Part shown: positions 44,101-54,914 of the stretch, in pieces | Layout: every line of letters starts with the position of its first letter | Numbering within the stretch: position 1 is the stretch's first letter | NCBI GenBank assembly: GCA_009760855.2 | Contig: WPIO01000009.1 | Span: forward strand, 6,082,001-6,146,000 | Origin: Cristatella mucedo | Lineage: Eukaryota > Bryozoa > Phylactolaemata > Cristatellidae | Direction: 5' to 3' | Length of the DNA: 64,000 nucleotides | Notes under the pieces: generated by a model | What the model was told of the DNA's origin: nothing | What the model saw: the letters and a program-made list of their open reading frames with translations, nothing else | Database searches by the model: none | Made by a program: the position numbers and the translations under genes

Positions 44101-47100
44101 CAGGTATGCTCCATCGATAGCAAGCCTCTTTCTGTCGCTACTGGCACCCGGCTCATCCCCCGAGGTAGCTATGTCCTTCAGCGCTTGCTCCAACTCTGCA
44201 TAGCGAAATGACAATGGAGATTGCGGCTCCTACAATGAAGTCAAGATTGCACATACAGCTAGAAATGTTTCCAAACATCTTAACTCCCCAACTTGCCACT
44301 TCAACTGTCACGCTTTTGCTCCAACAATCACGCATAATAGCTACAGGGAATTCGGAGCGACCATACCAGACTGCAAACTGCCAAGGGAAAGAAAAAAGAC
44401 CCCACCACTGGTCGCCTCGAGTCCAGATGATTCATGCTGCCAATAATTACGGAAAAATTAAGTCACAGCGCAACAAACATGCACAAGTACTACCCACGCA
44501 TCTTAACTAATTGTGTAGCAGAACACACAAAGTATATCGACTTGCATGTAACTTGGATAAGGAATGAGCATATACTAAAGGCCTTATATACGGATCTTAA
44601 AGGATACGGTATAAAAAAAAAAAAACATTTATAGCGCATCACTTTGCGACTCCCAAACACAGCAACATATTAATGTGCTCTCAGGTACAGTTGTTATCTC
44701 GATACACCACACGAGCAATGTCAGGCCTCATGAAGAAGTCGACACTTAGACATTGAGAATGTGAAATAATCAACCAAGTCACGGGTCTAGTGTTCCTACC
44801 TAAGAAATTCGAACGAGCAGCAGCACAGATGCTAAATGCTCACATTAAAACGTCGACCCAGCAAGTGTTGTTCAAGCAAGTCTTAGAGCTAATCACTTTA
44901 AAGTGCATCTTTATTTTGCTAGATTTTTCAGAGGCACTTGAACCATTTATCTTGAGTCTTGTAAAAAGAGCATATCGTCAAACTTGGGAATCACTAGGAG
45001 CACAGCACAGAAGTGGTGTAGGTACTACTTTAGTGAGAGATTGCAGACCGGTAATGTCAATAGCTACAATGTATTCGGGAGCTTTTTTTAAAGTCTTTAG
45101 CTGTATCTCCGTCTACACCATACGGATCAGTTTCTAGTATACTTGTTTTTGCAAGCTATTCCCTGCCTCTTGCCGACGTCATCCACAAGCACTAAACTGG
45201 CTTTCCTTTCAATATAGCAATGTCAATTCCATTCAATGACAGCCAGCACGGAATGTGCTTTGATTCTTCATTTGATTCTTCATTTGGGTCATCCCGTACT
45301 TCATACTTCATCCAATTCCTTGCAGCTTGCATTTCGGACCCTCGCATTAGGGTGGCAGCCAACTTTCTTAAATTGAAAGACAATAAAACAAATCTATAGT
45401 TATGGACAAACATGGTGTCACTCAGAAACTGGAAAGCCTGTTTCTCAAAAGGGCATAGCCAGCATATCTTATCAATTAAGTAACAAAACAAAAAATCTGT
45501 CGTGCTTAGATAAGCATACCAATTTCAATTAGTCCAGGAATGATGACAAAGCATTTCGCTGGGCCGAAGCCAGGATTTTCATGTATAGGCAACATCTGTA
45601 AGTAATGATAAATCAGAGAGCACAATCAGTAGTTATTCCAATTAAAAATAATGGATCCTACACAAAACCCATGCCCACGTTCCTACCAGACTGCCCCTGG
45701 TTACAGCTCCTACCCTGCCCCCCCCCAATATATGGGATGGCTAGGGTCATGTCCCCCCTCAACTGGGGGCAATCGCAACCTGCCCCCCTCAATTGCCCCG
45801 CAATTAAGTCGTATAGGCAAACACCAGTATACTTTTCTCAAGTTGACTCGATTCACTTCAGTTGATATACATCGTTTAAAGGCTTGCGGTGCTTAACCGT
45901 GCTATTCATAATGTTTATAATGCATGATACCACTCACCATTCGATCTTGTTTCCTTTGCAGCAAACGTTAAAGTGCCTAGAAAGATATTTGAGTTCTCTG
46001 AGGGCGCTTTATCAAGTGTATTATCATTATATTACTATTCCTTCCTACCCATGTTGCACCCCCAACTGACCTTGGCGACAGTCCCATGTCCAAACAAATA
46101 CCAAGGTTGGGGAGGGGGTACAAACAATCATGCACAGCACGCAAATACAAGCGAAATAAAGCCGAGAGGAGCAAGGTGATGCACGTGCACGCTGCACAGC
46201 AAACTGTGCAGCAAGATGCCGAGGGTAGAAGCAGCTGAGGCTTTAGCAGAGGTTTGCAAAAAATCAGCAGCAGCAGCAGCAGTCGCTGCCAGCACTCACA
46301 TAGGGATCCTCCAGCTCTGGCTCTGGCTGCTCGACAGCAGCTGACACAGTCAGCGAAGACGAGCTGCCTGCCGTAGCCAGCGAACGACTGGCGGGTCGGT
46401 CATTTTCAGTACCACCGTCGGCATCATCCATGAGCTTGGCTTCCTTGAGGCCAGTCTGCAGGTTGATTCTCACATGAAGACCTCGCGGGATGGTTTGACC
46501 GGGCTTAATCTCTGACCATTCACTAGTGGCAACAAACGCAGCCGGTGCAGCAGCACCAGTCGAGGTACCTCCGAGGGCGCTCTCGCCTTTACTATCTGCA
46601 AGCGGAAATGCGGTGCACTCCAGACTGCCCGACTCAGTATGGGAAAGGAAGAGCTTTGATCTTCGAGTGCTAGTTTCTAGACCAGACGAATAATGCCGGG
46701 TACATCCATAGATATGGACATGGCTATGCCAAAAGTGAAGGGGGAACGAGATCGAGTGAACCGAGAGCACTTTAGTTTGCCGGCTGGTCATCATAAGCAA
46801 AGGAGATGGGCAGAGGATGCACATTCGGAGACGGGTCATGTGAAGCAAGGCAGAAGAAATGCAAAGCATAACAAGATTTACGGGATGCCACAAACAGCAG
46901 GCGGTATTAGTGTCACCCACTTCGAAGAAAGCATAAATAGCAGAACACCCTATTATACCACAAAACAAAATGGCTAGGGTGTTTGCCCCGACCAAGGTCA
47001 GGCCGAGGTCGTGGGCTCGAGCCCCATGACATGTGCGAAGCGCCTGAATAGAGATTAAGTTCTCTCAGAGCGCTATACAAATTAAATATATGACAAAATA

Positions 47101-47612
47101 ACTGCTGAATACCATATGACGGTAATACACACGACGACTGCATAGCTCCACACGCCCGTTTTCCTCGGGCCTATTCGTACAGACTCATACAGCCAGCTGC
47201 ACAGTACAAGCAGCTAGCTGCCTCTCTAAAGCCGCTGACAACTCTACATCTGCTCTGCACAACATTCGATTGATACTATGGGCACGGAGCTTTTTCTTAC
47301 CATCCAAATCTTTAGTAGAGTGCGAGCATCTAGCCCCTAGGCTAAGACTGGGGGGAACTGTGCAAGCAGAGCCCTGTGCCTGCTCTCAAAGATGCTGCGC
47401 AAGCACGATCGAGCTCCAGACTCGACCGGAAGACTGATTGTCACGCAAGCTCTATCATTGTTTTCTGAAGCATTCTTACCTGCGTCTTGAACACGCGAGT
47501 CAACATGGACGCCGACTGCGGCTCCGCTTCCATGAGCCAACGAGAACAGCGCCCACCCAGTCAGAAGAGATACAAGCGGCAGGACGCGAAACCGCCCACT
47601 AAGTCGAAGCAT
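40838..47612 (-). CDS. SIL1: SIL1 nucleotide exchange factor for BiP, 6 exons, 533 residues
   Basis: ER-lumen co-chaperone of the SIL1/Fes1 armadillo family that releases ADP from BiP (HSPA5) during folding and import. Exons: 47480-47612, 46300-46595, 43918-44229, 42937-43085, 41303-41662, 40838-41189. They join in frame to 533 codons plus stop with GT-AG junctions; human SIL1 has 461. Residues 1-30 look like a signal peptide (basic start, [16 protein letters not shown] core). Recognisable blocks are [20 protein letters not shown] with [51 protein letters not shown] and [14 protein letters not shown], each matching human SIL1 in order. The extra length comes mostly from a Ser/acidic insert in exon 2. 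It ends KEEL, a KDEL-like retrieval signal. No stops or frameshifts are visible, so the gene looks functional. Confidence 0.93.
41303..41662 (-). CDS. SIL1: SIL1 exon 5
   Basis: 360 nt, acceptor TTTTGTAG, donor GATAG|GTTAGC. It reads [20 protein letters not shown] and includes [19 protein letters not shown] and [12 protein letters not shown]. This donor is the one that puts exon 6 in the matching frame (joined codon Arg, then [14 protein letters not shown]). Confidence 0.88.
42340..42482 (+). mobile_element. LINE-A 3' end, decayed
   Basis: TAAAGAACCTAGAAAGAGAT, GGGTGCTATATAAATATC and an ATT-type tail. In SIL1 intron 4, antisense. Confidence 0.7.
42937..43085 (-). CDS. SIL1: SIL1 exon 4
   Basis: 149 nt, acceptor AATTGTAG, donor CACAG|GTAAGC. 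It reads [20 protein letters not shown] and ends [10 protein letters not shown], an armadillo-like helix pair. One N-glycosylation sequon (NAT) and one NRS are present. Confidence 0.9.
43135..43235 (-). mobile_element. SINE-2 fragment
   Basis: Reversed B box GACTCGAATCCACGACTCGG, then GTCGTGAAGAGAAAGCACC. Decayed. Lies about 50 bp upstream of SIL1 exon 4. Confidence 0.6.
43385..43500 (-). mobile_element. SINE-1 copy, reversed
   Basis: Reversed tail GGGAACTTAATCTCTATTCA, then GGGGCTCGAGCCCACGACCT (B-box region) and GACCTTAGTCGGGG. SIL1 intron 3. Confidence 0.8.
43519..43675 (-). mobile_element. SINE-2 copy, full length
   Basis: GCCGATTTAACAGCCCC at the 3' end, CTATCACCAATGCTTGCAGC in the body, reversed B box GGATTCGAACTCATGACC and the hairpin GACCTCGGGACCGAGGTC. 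SIL1 intron 3. Confidence 0.85.
43918..44229 (-). CDS. SIL1: SIL1 exon 3
   Basis: 312 nt, phase 0 at both ends. Acceptor ATTGTAG before GAGCCGCAATCT was chosen because the closer CTATGCAG would break the frame. It ends [21 protein letters not shown], matching FDLEYYVHQ of human SIL1. Confidence 0.88.
45890..46035 (+). mobile_element. LINE-A 3' end
   Basis: TTTCCTTTGCAGCAAACG, AGTGCCTAGAAAGATATTTG and GGGCGCTTTATCAAGTG, then an ATT-like tail. SIL1 intron 2, antisense. Confidence 0.85.
46300..46595 (-). CDS. SIL1: SIL1 exon 2 (conserved WxxIxPGQxIPxGLHVRxNLQTG)
   Basis: 296 nt, acceptor GCTTGCAG, donor TAT|GTGAGTG. It carries the diagnostic SIL1 motif and then a Ser/Ala/Glu-rich stretch ending [11 protein letters not shown]. 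Confidence 0.92.
46970..47095 (+). mobile_element. SINE-1 copy
   Basis: TGGCTAGGGTGTTTGCCCCG, B box GGGCTCGAGCCCC, and tail TAGAGATTAAGTTCTCTCAG with GCGCTATACAAATTAAA. SIL1 intron 1, antisense. Confidence 0.85.
47480..47612 (-). CDS. SIL1: SIL1 exon 1 (signal peptide)
   Basis: 133 nt, starting [20 protein letters not shown] and ending phase 1 at GCAG|GTAAGA. The start is the only Met in frame with a hydrophobic leader. Two bases upstream is TTTTTTCAG, which looks like a splice acceptor. Confidence 0.85.
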
Positions 47613-47625
47613 TCCTGAAAAAAGC
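47613..47625 (-). promoter_or_regulatory. SIL1: Splice-acceptor-like site two bases before the SIL1 ATG
   Basis: GGCTTTTTTCAG directly precedes GAATG. It would serve a 5' UTR intron or a trans-splice site. Functional use is inferred. Confidence 0.45.
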
Positions 47626-49104
47626 CATGCGATGAGAGCCGCGTCTCGCTCATACAGAGGGAAGGAACTTGCTATCTTATAGTCATAGCTGCAAGCAAAA
47701 TCAGCGTCGACTAGAGTAGCGCACCACTTACTGTATGTACCTCGTGGTGCACGGTTAGCAGAGACGCTGCCGCGGAAATACTGAATTCGGTTCGATTAGC
47801 TAGCTCAGGATAGGGGCTTCAGACAACTTTGGTCTCTTCTTATCCGCAGCTGGTTCCACTGACTGGACCTAAGCGCGTTCATACAACGCTAGAAATGACG
47901 CGGTCCTCAATGCACCTGCTAGGCGACCACGATGCCTCCAAACAGAGCAGGGCGGACATATCGTGGCGCTGCAGGATTGGGCCTTCATAAACAACCTTGA
48001 CGTTGCCCTAGAGCAGCCGTTGCTTCAACATTTCACATGTAATAAAAGATAGTATATTGTTTATTATTATTTAAATTGATGAATTTACAGACAAAATATT
48101 GTTGTTCCATGAGCACACACACACATACCGAATGACCTGCACCCCAGCGAACGCTGTTACGACAGCGCCACCCGCCTTCGTTCGGGCAGACTCAATGCAT
48201 GCGTCGTGCGAAGACCTTAAGCTCGCAGTGCGCCGATGATAACGCAGCGCTCAATATTCTGCACGCAGCAAATCCGCATTAGAAAAACAACAGTAGCCTG
48301 TATATTATGGTTAATACGACAAGTGACTTCCAGCGGACTCGCAAACAGGCTTACGGCAGCTCGCTCTCAGCGCTAGGGCTCACCGACCGGCAGACATTTT
48401 CTCCAAGAGAGCTATAGTGAAAGCGACTTTATTTCAAAGCGACACATAAAGCTCTATCCACGAGGCGGCTCACAGCGCGGCAGCCCCGGCCGCTTTCCCT
48501 AGCGTCGCAACTCCCGCTCCAAGGTCATGCAGCTAACACAGCGCCCCAAACAAGCCCCCCTCTGCGGTTCGACTCCTCCCAACACGACCAAAACACTCGG
48601 CCGGTGGTCAGGCCCCATTCCTCATATAGAAAGTCATACACTAATATCGCTCCTACACAATGTACATTGAGCTGCTCATAAAGAGTCGGCATATCGCGTA
48701 TACTTCTGCAGCGGTTCGGTTATAATTCAGCGAGCAAGCTCACACTGCTCGTAATAAGTGTTCAGCTGTCAAGCTCATCGTCCGTAGCTAGTCAATGGAG
48801 CATTGCAATGCGCGCTCTCGCCATACAGCGCCCGCAGCGCGAGCTCGATCACGCGGTATATCGTTGTTAAGTATTGGGCGCCGTGTCGTGCAAAGACTCG
48901 TGGATACATGCGCGCATCTGCACGTCGCAAGCAGGTATTATAGCAAGCGACACGCCGATTCCTTCGTTTGACGCTTCGCTTGACAGGCGTCGATGATGAG
49001 AATTTTTGTAATTTGTAATTTGTGATTTTTGTGACCGCGCGAACCTCGCTGGCTCGGGTAGCGGCGAAGCGTACACCGTGTGCACAAAGACCTGCAGCTC
49101 TCAA
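47626..49104. other. Upstream of SIL1, nothing recognised
   Basis: Should hold the SIL1 promoter (minus strand). CpG is frequent at 48120-48620. A CA repeat is near 48113. No gene seen. Confidence 0.35.
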
Positions 49105-51425
49105 TACGCCGACGATGTATCTCCGTCTGTAACTACACAAAGTCATGCAGAAAATGTGGGTGTTAAGCAGGAGTTTTGTATAGCGCACTTACAGCCTAAG
49201 CGGCTTTCTGTATGCATTCAGTAGCCAACAGACTTCGTCGCACGCAACAAAGAGAAAGTGGGAAGCATAGCAGAGTCAAGAGAGCAGTTGAGGTAGCGAG
49301 TAGCATGGATGTAGCAGCTCAGGACCGCTGGAAAAGGATGAGCCATAGTCGGCAGCAGGAGAGTAGTTGTCGTTGCGTAAGAGCTGTGGAAGCAAGTTCC
49401 ACAGTCTAGGACCTACAGAGCTAAAGCTTCTGTCGCCAACTGTCTTTAAGCAGAGGAATGGGACAGCTAATTTATTGTCCACACAGGACCTGAGGGCGCG
49501 AACAGGCTGAAACTGATGCAGCAGTTCAGCTAGGTATGAAGGAGCCAAGCCGTGGCGGGCCTTGTGGGTCAGCGTAAGAACTTTGCTCTGTATCCGTTGC
49601 TCAACCGGCAACCATCCTAGCTCTTTCAGCAAAGGAGACACGTGCTCAAACCGCTGGGACTTGAAGACTAGCCTTGCAGCCATGCTCATAGTCCGCTGCA
49701 GTGGCCTAATAGCTTTCTTTGGCAGCCCAGCCAAAAGGGAATTAAAATAATCAAGCCGAGATAGAATTAAAGAGCTAGTTAAATTTTTTACAAGCCACTG
49801 TGGGAGACAGCTCCTAATCTTGGATAGGGATTTGATGTGATAGCTGGCTGTAGAAGCAGACTTCTGAATGAAGCTTTAGAAATTAAGGCAGCTGTCGAAA
49901 ACGACACCTAAATTTCGAGCACGTGGTGATGGTCGCACAATAGCATCACCTATTAGAAGAGCAAAGCCTTTTAATCCAGCCACACGCTTAGAGTGTTCTA
50001 TGAGCAGCAGTTCGGTTTTATCATCATTTAATTTCAGAAAGTTTTCCTACATCCAGGATCAAATATCGGCAAGGCAAGCATTCAGTTTCTCAGTTGCAGA
50101 AGCAGATTCCGACGGTTTGAATGACAAATACAACTGAGTATCGTCAGCATAGAAGTGATATCCTATTCCATGTGCCTTAATCACTTTTCCCAGAGGTTGT
50201 GTATAAATAGAGAACAGCAAGGGACCGAGTACAGACCCTTGAGGGACTCCACAGGTGACCCTTGTCGTGTGTGAGACGTGACCCCCACACCGCTCGGATT
50301 GAACACGATCAGACAAGTATGACTTAAACCACGCCAGTGCTTCGTCTGCCAGACCGATCGTTGTTCTCAATCGTTCAATCAGAACTTCGTGGTCAATGGT
50401 GTCGAAGGCAGCAGACAGATCTTGCAGAGCTAGGGCAGTGACATTCCCGTCGTCGATGCCACGTAGAATGTCATTGTTAACACGGAGGAGAGCAGTTTCA
50501 GTGGAGTGCTGCCTCTTGAACCCTGATTGAAATGTTTCTGACATTCCATTATTTTCAATATGTTCGACCAGCTGCTTAGCAACAATTTTTTCAAGAATCT
50601 TTGATAAGAAAGGAAGAAGGGGAACCGGGCGATAGTTTGCTAGGACCTGTGTCTAATCCAGGCTTTTTAAGAATAGGTCTAACGATTGCCGATTTGAAGA
50701 ACTTGGGAACGACTTCTTTTCCAAAAGAAGCATTAACAATCTTGGTTATGGCAGGGCTAAGTTGGTCTGCCAGTGAAGACCACAGAGATGAAGGTATAGG
50801 GTTTTCAGGAGACGAGCTCTTTTTGCTTGACCTTATTAGAGTAGCCACATCGCTTGCAGAAACTTCGGAGAACCTTGTAAGGAAGGTCACAGGTCGTGGA
50901 ACCGCGATTGCTTTAGTCGGAGGGGGCTTAATAGAGGCACGAATGTGCACAATTTTTCAGTAAAGAAGGCTGAAAATCTTTCGCTGAGTCCTTAATATCT
51001 GGGGAGTCAGACCTCTCAGCATTGGCCAGTATATCGTGTACTGTCTTATAAACCTGTTTAGGGTCCGACTGGCAGGAATTCAGCTTTCGGATGAGAAAAG
51101 AAGCCTTGGTTTGTTTAAGCTTTCGGGTGTAAACTCAAAGGAAGTCTTTGTAATAGACTAGATCTGCATGAGACTCCGATTTCTTGAAACGACGTTCAAA
51201 CCTGCGCTTAACCCGGCGCATCTTTAGGAGTTTTTTTATAAATTGAAAGGAATCTCCATGACATTGAACATGGATAGAGTGAACGGGAGCATGCTTGTCA
51301 AGAGCACTCCTGAGTGTAATGTTCATAGCATCAGTGAGGGTATCGAGGCTGCCGGTCGGGTCTGAATGCAGATCAAGAAGACCTGCATCACAAACAGATT
51401 TCAAAAACTTGTCCGTGTCAATGCT
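49105..51425 (-). mobile_element. LINE-B, longest copy, with reverse transcriptase
   Basis: L2/CR1-like element, 2.3 kb. Minus-strand order: LDKHAPVHSIHVQ linker, [72 protein letters not shown] (motif A), [14 protein letters not shown] (motif B), [14 protein letters not shown] (YADD), HVSPLLKELGWLPVEQRIQS, then 3' UTR. The blocks lie in several separate frames, so the copy is dead, though much of it is well preserved. The endonuclease is missing. Confidence 0.92.
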
Positions 51426-51429
51426 ATGT

Positions 51430-51515
51430 AAGTTACGTCGTGAATATGTGAAGCGCCTTAGTAGCGATTAAATTCTCTTATGGCGCTATACAGATTAATT
51501 ATGTATACATATAAA
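51430..51515 (+). mobile_element. SINE-1 type 3' tail
   Basis: GTGAAGCGCCTTAGTAGCG, ATTAAATTCTCTTATGGCGC and TATACAGATTAATTATG, directly at the truncated 5' edge of LINE-B. Confidence 0.6.
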
Positions 51516-52079
51516 AACTTTACTCAGCGCTCAGACTCACTGACCGTTACTCTCCCAAGAGAGTGACCACGGTAAGGCCCACGCCATATACAGTATAATG
51601 GCCAAGTCGCAAGTCACACAATAATTTCGTTCATACATAATCATTAATCACCCTGCTCTTAAGCCTCGGCCTATCGCGGCTATTCGAGCCGCCGAGCTCA
51701 TAGCTGTCCAGTTCATAGTTTATTACCGCAGTGCATTTCGCAATCCAGGTCTTCTTGATCAGCAACCTGACTCTGATGCAGTTAGCAAGAAACGTAGGCG
51801 TGCTCCCGACGAGCATGCTTCCCTAAAATCTGTCCGAGTACCGAGTCGCGAAGATTTCAATTTATGAAAAAACGTCAAAAGATGCGCCCTATACAGTATA
51901 CAGTGGACGGACTCGTGAACGCCACTGTATGAAGTCTAGGTCTCACGATAATCTAGCCAATTTAAAAGATTTCCTCCGTGTCTGCACTCGAAAATTTAGA
52001 AAAGCGAGGGCTTCTTTTTAAACTAGACAACTGAAGTCATGCCAGTCAGACTCAAGATAAATTTATAGGCATGATTAAT
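51516..52079. other. Intergenic, nothing recognised
   Basis: No supported feature. Confidence 0.3.
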
Positions 52080-53130
52080 TTGCTTGCCAACTTTGAGAGG
52101 CCTCACTCTCCGGATACCAGCGGCTTGGCCAACAAGTTTTCGGCCATCTTCGTTGACAAAACTGCATGTGTGTGCCTCCATGAAGCCGCCTTCAACGAAA
52201 GCAATCTTTGAGTGGCAACCTGTGATCTTCCTGAAGAAATTGTTCGAGGCGTCTGTAATCAAAGTGGCTACCTTAATAGAATCCAGTAAATGAGCTCGTC
52301 TCCTTAAGAACCTATAACATCACCTCTGCGATCTCCACTGGCACACACACTTAGACTAGCCCTGACTCAAGGTTTTTATACTTCTCGGAATATTCATCGG
52401 GTTGGTCTAAAGTCCTTATAATCGGCCGTTGTTAGAATGATACTTAAAAAAACCTGGATTTGATTCCGTGGTCCTAGCAAATTATTGCCCAGTTTCCCGG
52501 CTTCCTTTTTGTCAAAGATTCTCCAAAAGATTGTCACTAAGCAGCTTATAAAACACAATTAAAAGTATTCGTTGTCTGAACAATTTCAGTAGTGATTCAA
52601 GCCACACCACCCCAGTGAAACTAGCCAGCTGGGATGGTTCAGCAGATAAAGAGTGAAGTTCGTATGTAGATCTATAAGCCTACCACGGTTTGGCTCTTTC
52701 ATACCTACTTGAACTGCTGTCCAGGTTTCAGCCTCCTCGCGCCCTCGGGTCCTCTACTGACAGTAAATTAACTGTTCTACTCCTTCGCTTAAAGATAGGT
52801 GGCGACAGAAGCTTTTGCTCTGCAGGTCTTAGGCTGTGAAAATCACTGCCAAAACTCTTATGCACCGGCGTCAATTGTCTTTCTGCTGACTGGTGGCGCA
52901 TCCTTTCGGCCATCGTGAGCTGCTACTTCCATGCTACCCACTGCTCCTCGACTGCCCAGCTGGTTCAGTTTGCTTTTCACTTTCTCTTTGTATCATAAGA
53001 TGAAGTCTGCTGAGTAACTCACGCTTACCAAAAGCACTCAGGCATTGAGTGCGCTATAGGAAACAGTCACTAAGTCTTCGTTGCTTTGTGGAGTTATGGA
53101 CAGAGATACATTTCATTTCATCACCTTTAG
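52080..53130 (+). mobile_element. LINE-B, decayed, internally deleted
   Basis: Pre-RT part (KLHVCASMKPPSTKAIFEW, EASVIKVATLIESSK) jumps to the C-terminal part and 3' UTR ending CTTTGTGGAGTTATGGACAG with an ATTTC tail. Many stops. Confidence 0.75.
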
Positions 53131-53724
53131 AAATGGCTCTCCAGCTGATCCTGCGACAGCGTTGAGGGAAAGGGAGCTCATGGGGCTGTTGCTTATGAAG
53201 ATACGTGAAGGAACTTGACGGGAAAATGCGAAAGATAGGCGAATTAATTGAGAGTGTTCAAGTCCGCAGTCTTAGCTCATACCGCCAACTGACTCACTAG
53301 CAGATCCGACCGAAAAATCTCCGAGGTATTCTGAAGTTTTGCCGTTGCCTGATATAGCTGTATGTGTCTCGCCTACTGACAGACCTGTAGTGTACATTTT
53401 TAACTTGCATTATCAGTCTTTTACTTAGCGTGCAATATTTAGCTTTCGATGCATGTTCCAAGTGAAGTATTTCTGACTTAGTATCTTTGTAGCCGAGTAT
53501 TCTGACTGTGCAAAGCAAGAAAAAATTAGTAATGACCGTCTAACTGGACGCAGTTTTCATAGTAAGTAGAAATACCCTTCGGTGCAAGCAGTCTCTGGAT
53601 CAGCTCTAACAGGCACTGAACATGCGCTAGACCTAGGCGGCTGACACTGATAGCATCAAAATTAGTCTAACCAGCTTGAACTGTAGGTCATAGCTGGCTT
53701 CGGCTCTACCAAAGCGTCCTTGTG
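53131..53724. other. Intergenic, nothing recognised
   Basis: No supported feature. Confidence 0.3.
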
Positions 53725-54160
53725 CTCTTATTGCACAGGGTCGGCATGGAGGTGTGGTTAGCGGCAGCATGTACAGTGTCAGTCAGCACGCATTAGCACC
53801 TAAAGGGCGAATCACATGGACCCACTAAATGCCGTGATAAATAGATGCATTTGTAGCTTCTTTTTAAATGTGGTCAAGTCAAGGGATGTCGTGACACAAG
53901 TTGGAAGTGAGTTCTTGACTTAAGGATCTAAAAGCATGGTATCCAAAGGATTTGAGGTCCTACGAGGTAAACGATTAAATTCTGAAAAGCGAGTGGTACG
54001 ATGTTTAGCCTGGTGGTGGAGTACATCTGATAGGCAGGCTGCAGCCAAAGAATGGAGGGACCTAAAAGTGAGTGACAGAAACTTGAAGTCGATGCGTTGC
54101 TTGACCGGGAGCGAGTGCAGGTCGGCGAGAGTTACAGGATTCCCTTCCAAAAATCGAAGT
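53725..54160 (-). mobile_element. LINE-A C-terminal and 3' UTR piece
   Basis: Matches 38270-38700, for example TFRSLHSLAAACLSDVLHHQ. No tail. Confidence 0.8.
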
Positions 54161-54194
54161 TCTTTAGAGCGTTGTAGACGAAAACTGATATATC

Positions 54195-54305
54195 TGAGAC
54201 CTGTTTAATAATATTAATAATAAACTTGATACTGCACACTCGGAGAACTTAATCTCTTTCTGGGTGCTTTACAATTGCTGCAAAGTGAGCACGATCGTAC
54301 ATCAA
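54195..54305 (-). mobile_element. LINE-A 3' tail, reversed
   Basis: Reversed ATT tail, ACTTGATACTGCACACTCGG and AGAACTTAATCTCTTTCTGG. Confidence 0.75.
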
Positions 54306-54667
54306 GTTGCTGTTTCACAGTAACGCATAAGAAATTGCGTGCCTGTGGACATCTAAACGCTTACCGCTTCTGGCTGTGTCCCCGGGTGCCGAAGCATCCC
54401 CCCACCACGAGAGATGCGGCTTTAGCTTCGCCGACTATTAGAAACCTCTTCATTAAGTATGATCTAATGGCGCCTATTATCTTGTCTTTGTCTTTGTCCA
54501 AATTCATTCCTTGCTGTCATTACTGTTGTCAGGATCCGTTAGTTGAACATTTCCTCAAGAAGGCCTATTCGGTGCAGGCGCGGTAGTACGAAGCCTCACT
54601 TATTTGGCATTCTAGGGAATGCCTTGTGCCGCCTTCTCAAGCGCTGCTGTGAATCATTTTAACTTAA

Positions 54668-54830
54668 AAAAGACTCGCTGATTTAACAGCCTCTTTTTGT
54701 ATAGCGGCAAAGGAGTCTTAAAGGCTGTCACCACCGCTTTCAGTGACAATATAAGATCGCGCTCCGAAGGATTCGAACCCACGACCTCGGGACCGAGGTC
54801 GTGAAAAGCAACTGCCTTTGTGGCCATTAG
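54668..54830 (-). mobile_element. SINE-2 copy
   Basis: CTGATTTAACAGCCTCTTTT, body CTGTCACCACCGCTTTCAG, reversed B box GGATTCGAACCCACGACC, and the perfect hairpin (CACGACCTCGG, GA, CCGAGGTCGTG). Confidence 0.85.
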
Positions 54831-54914
54831 GACTGCTATTAACCCGGCGGCCAATCGCAACTCTTGTCCTTGGAACTCTCGCCCAATGTGCAATAAGCCC
54901 CTAATAATATGTAG

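Noticed and set aside
45192-45491. 99-codon minus frame in SIL1 intron 2 as a SIL1 exon
   Set aside because: Exon 2 joins exon 3 in frame without it, and the sequence does not match SIL1.
54668-54830. tRNA gene
   Set aside because: Repeated SINE-2 family with a long 3' body; not a free tRNA.
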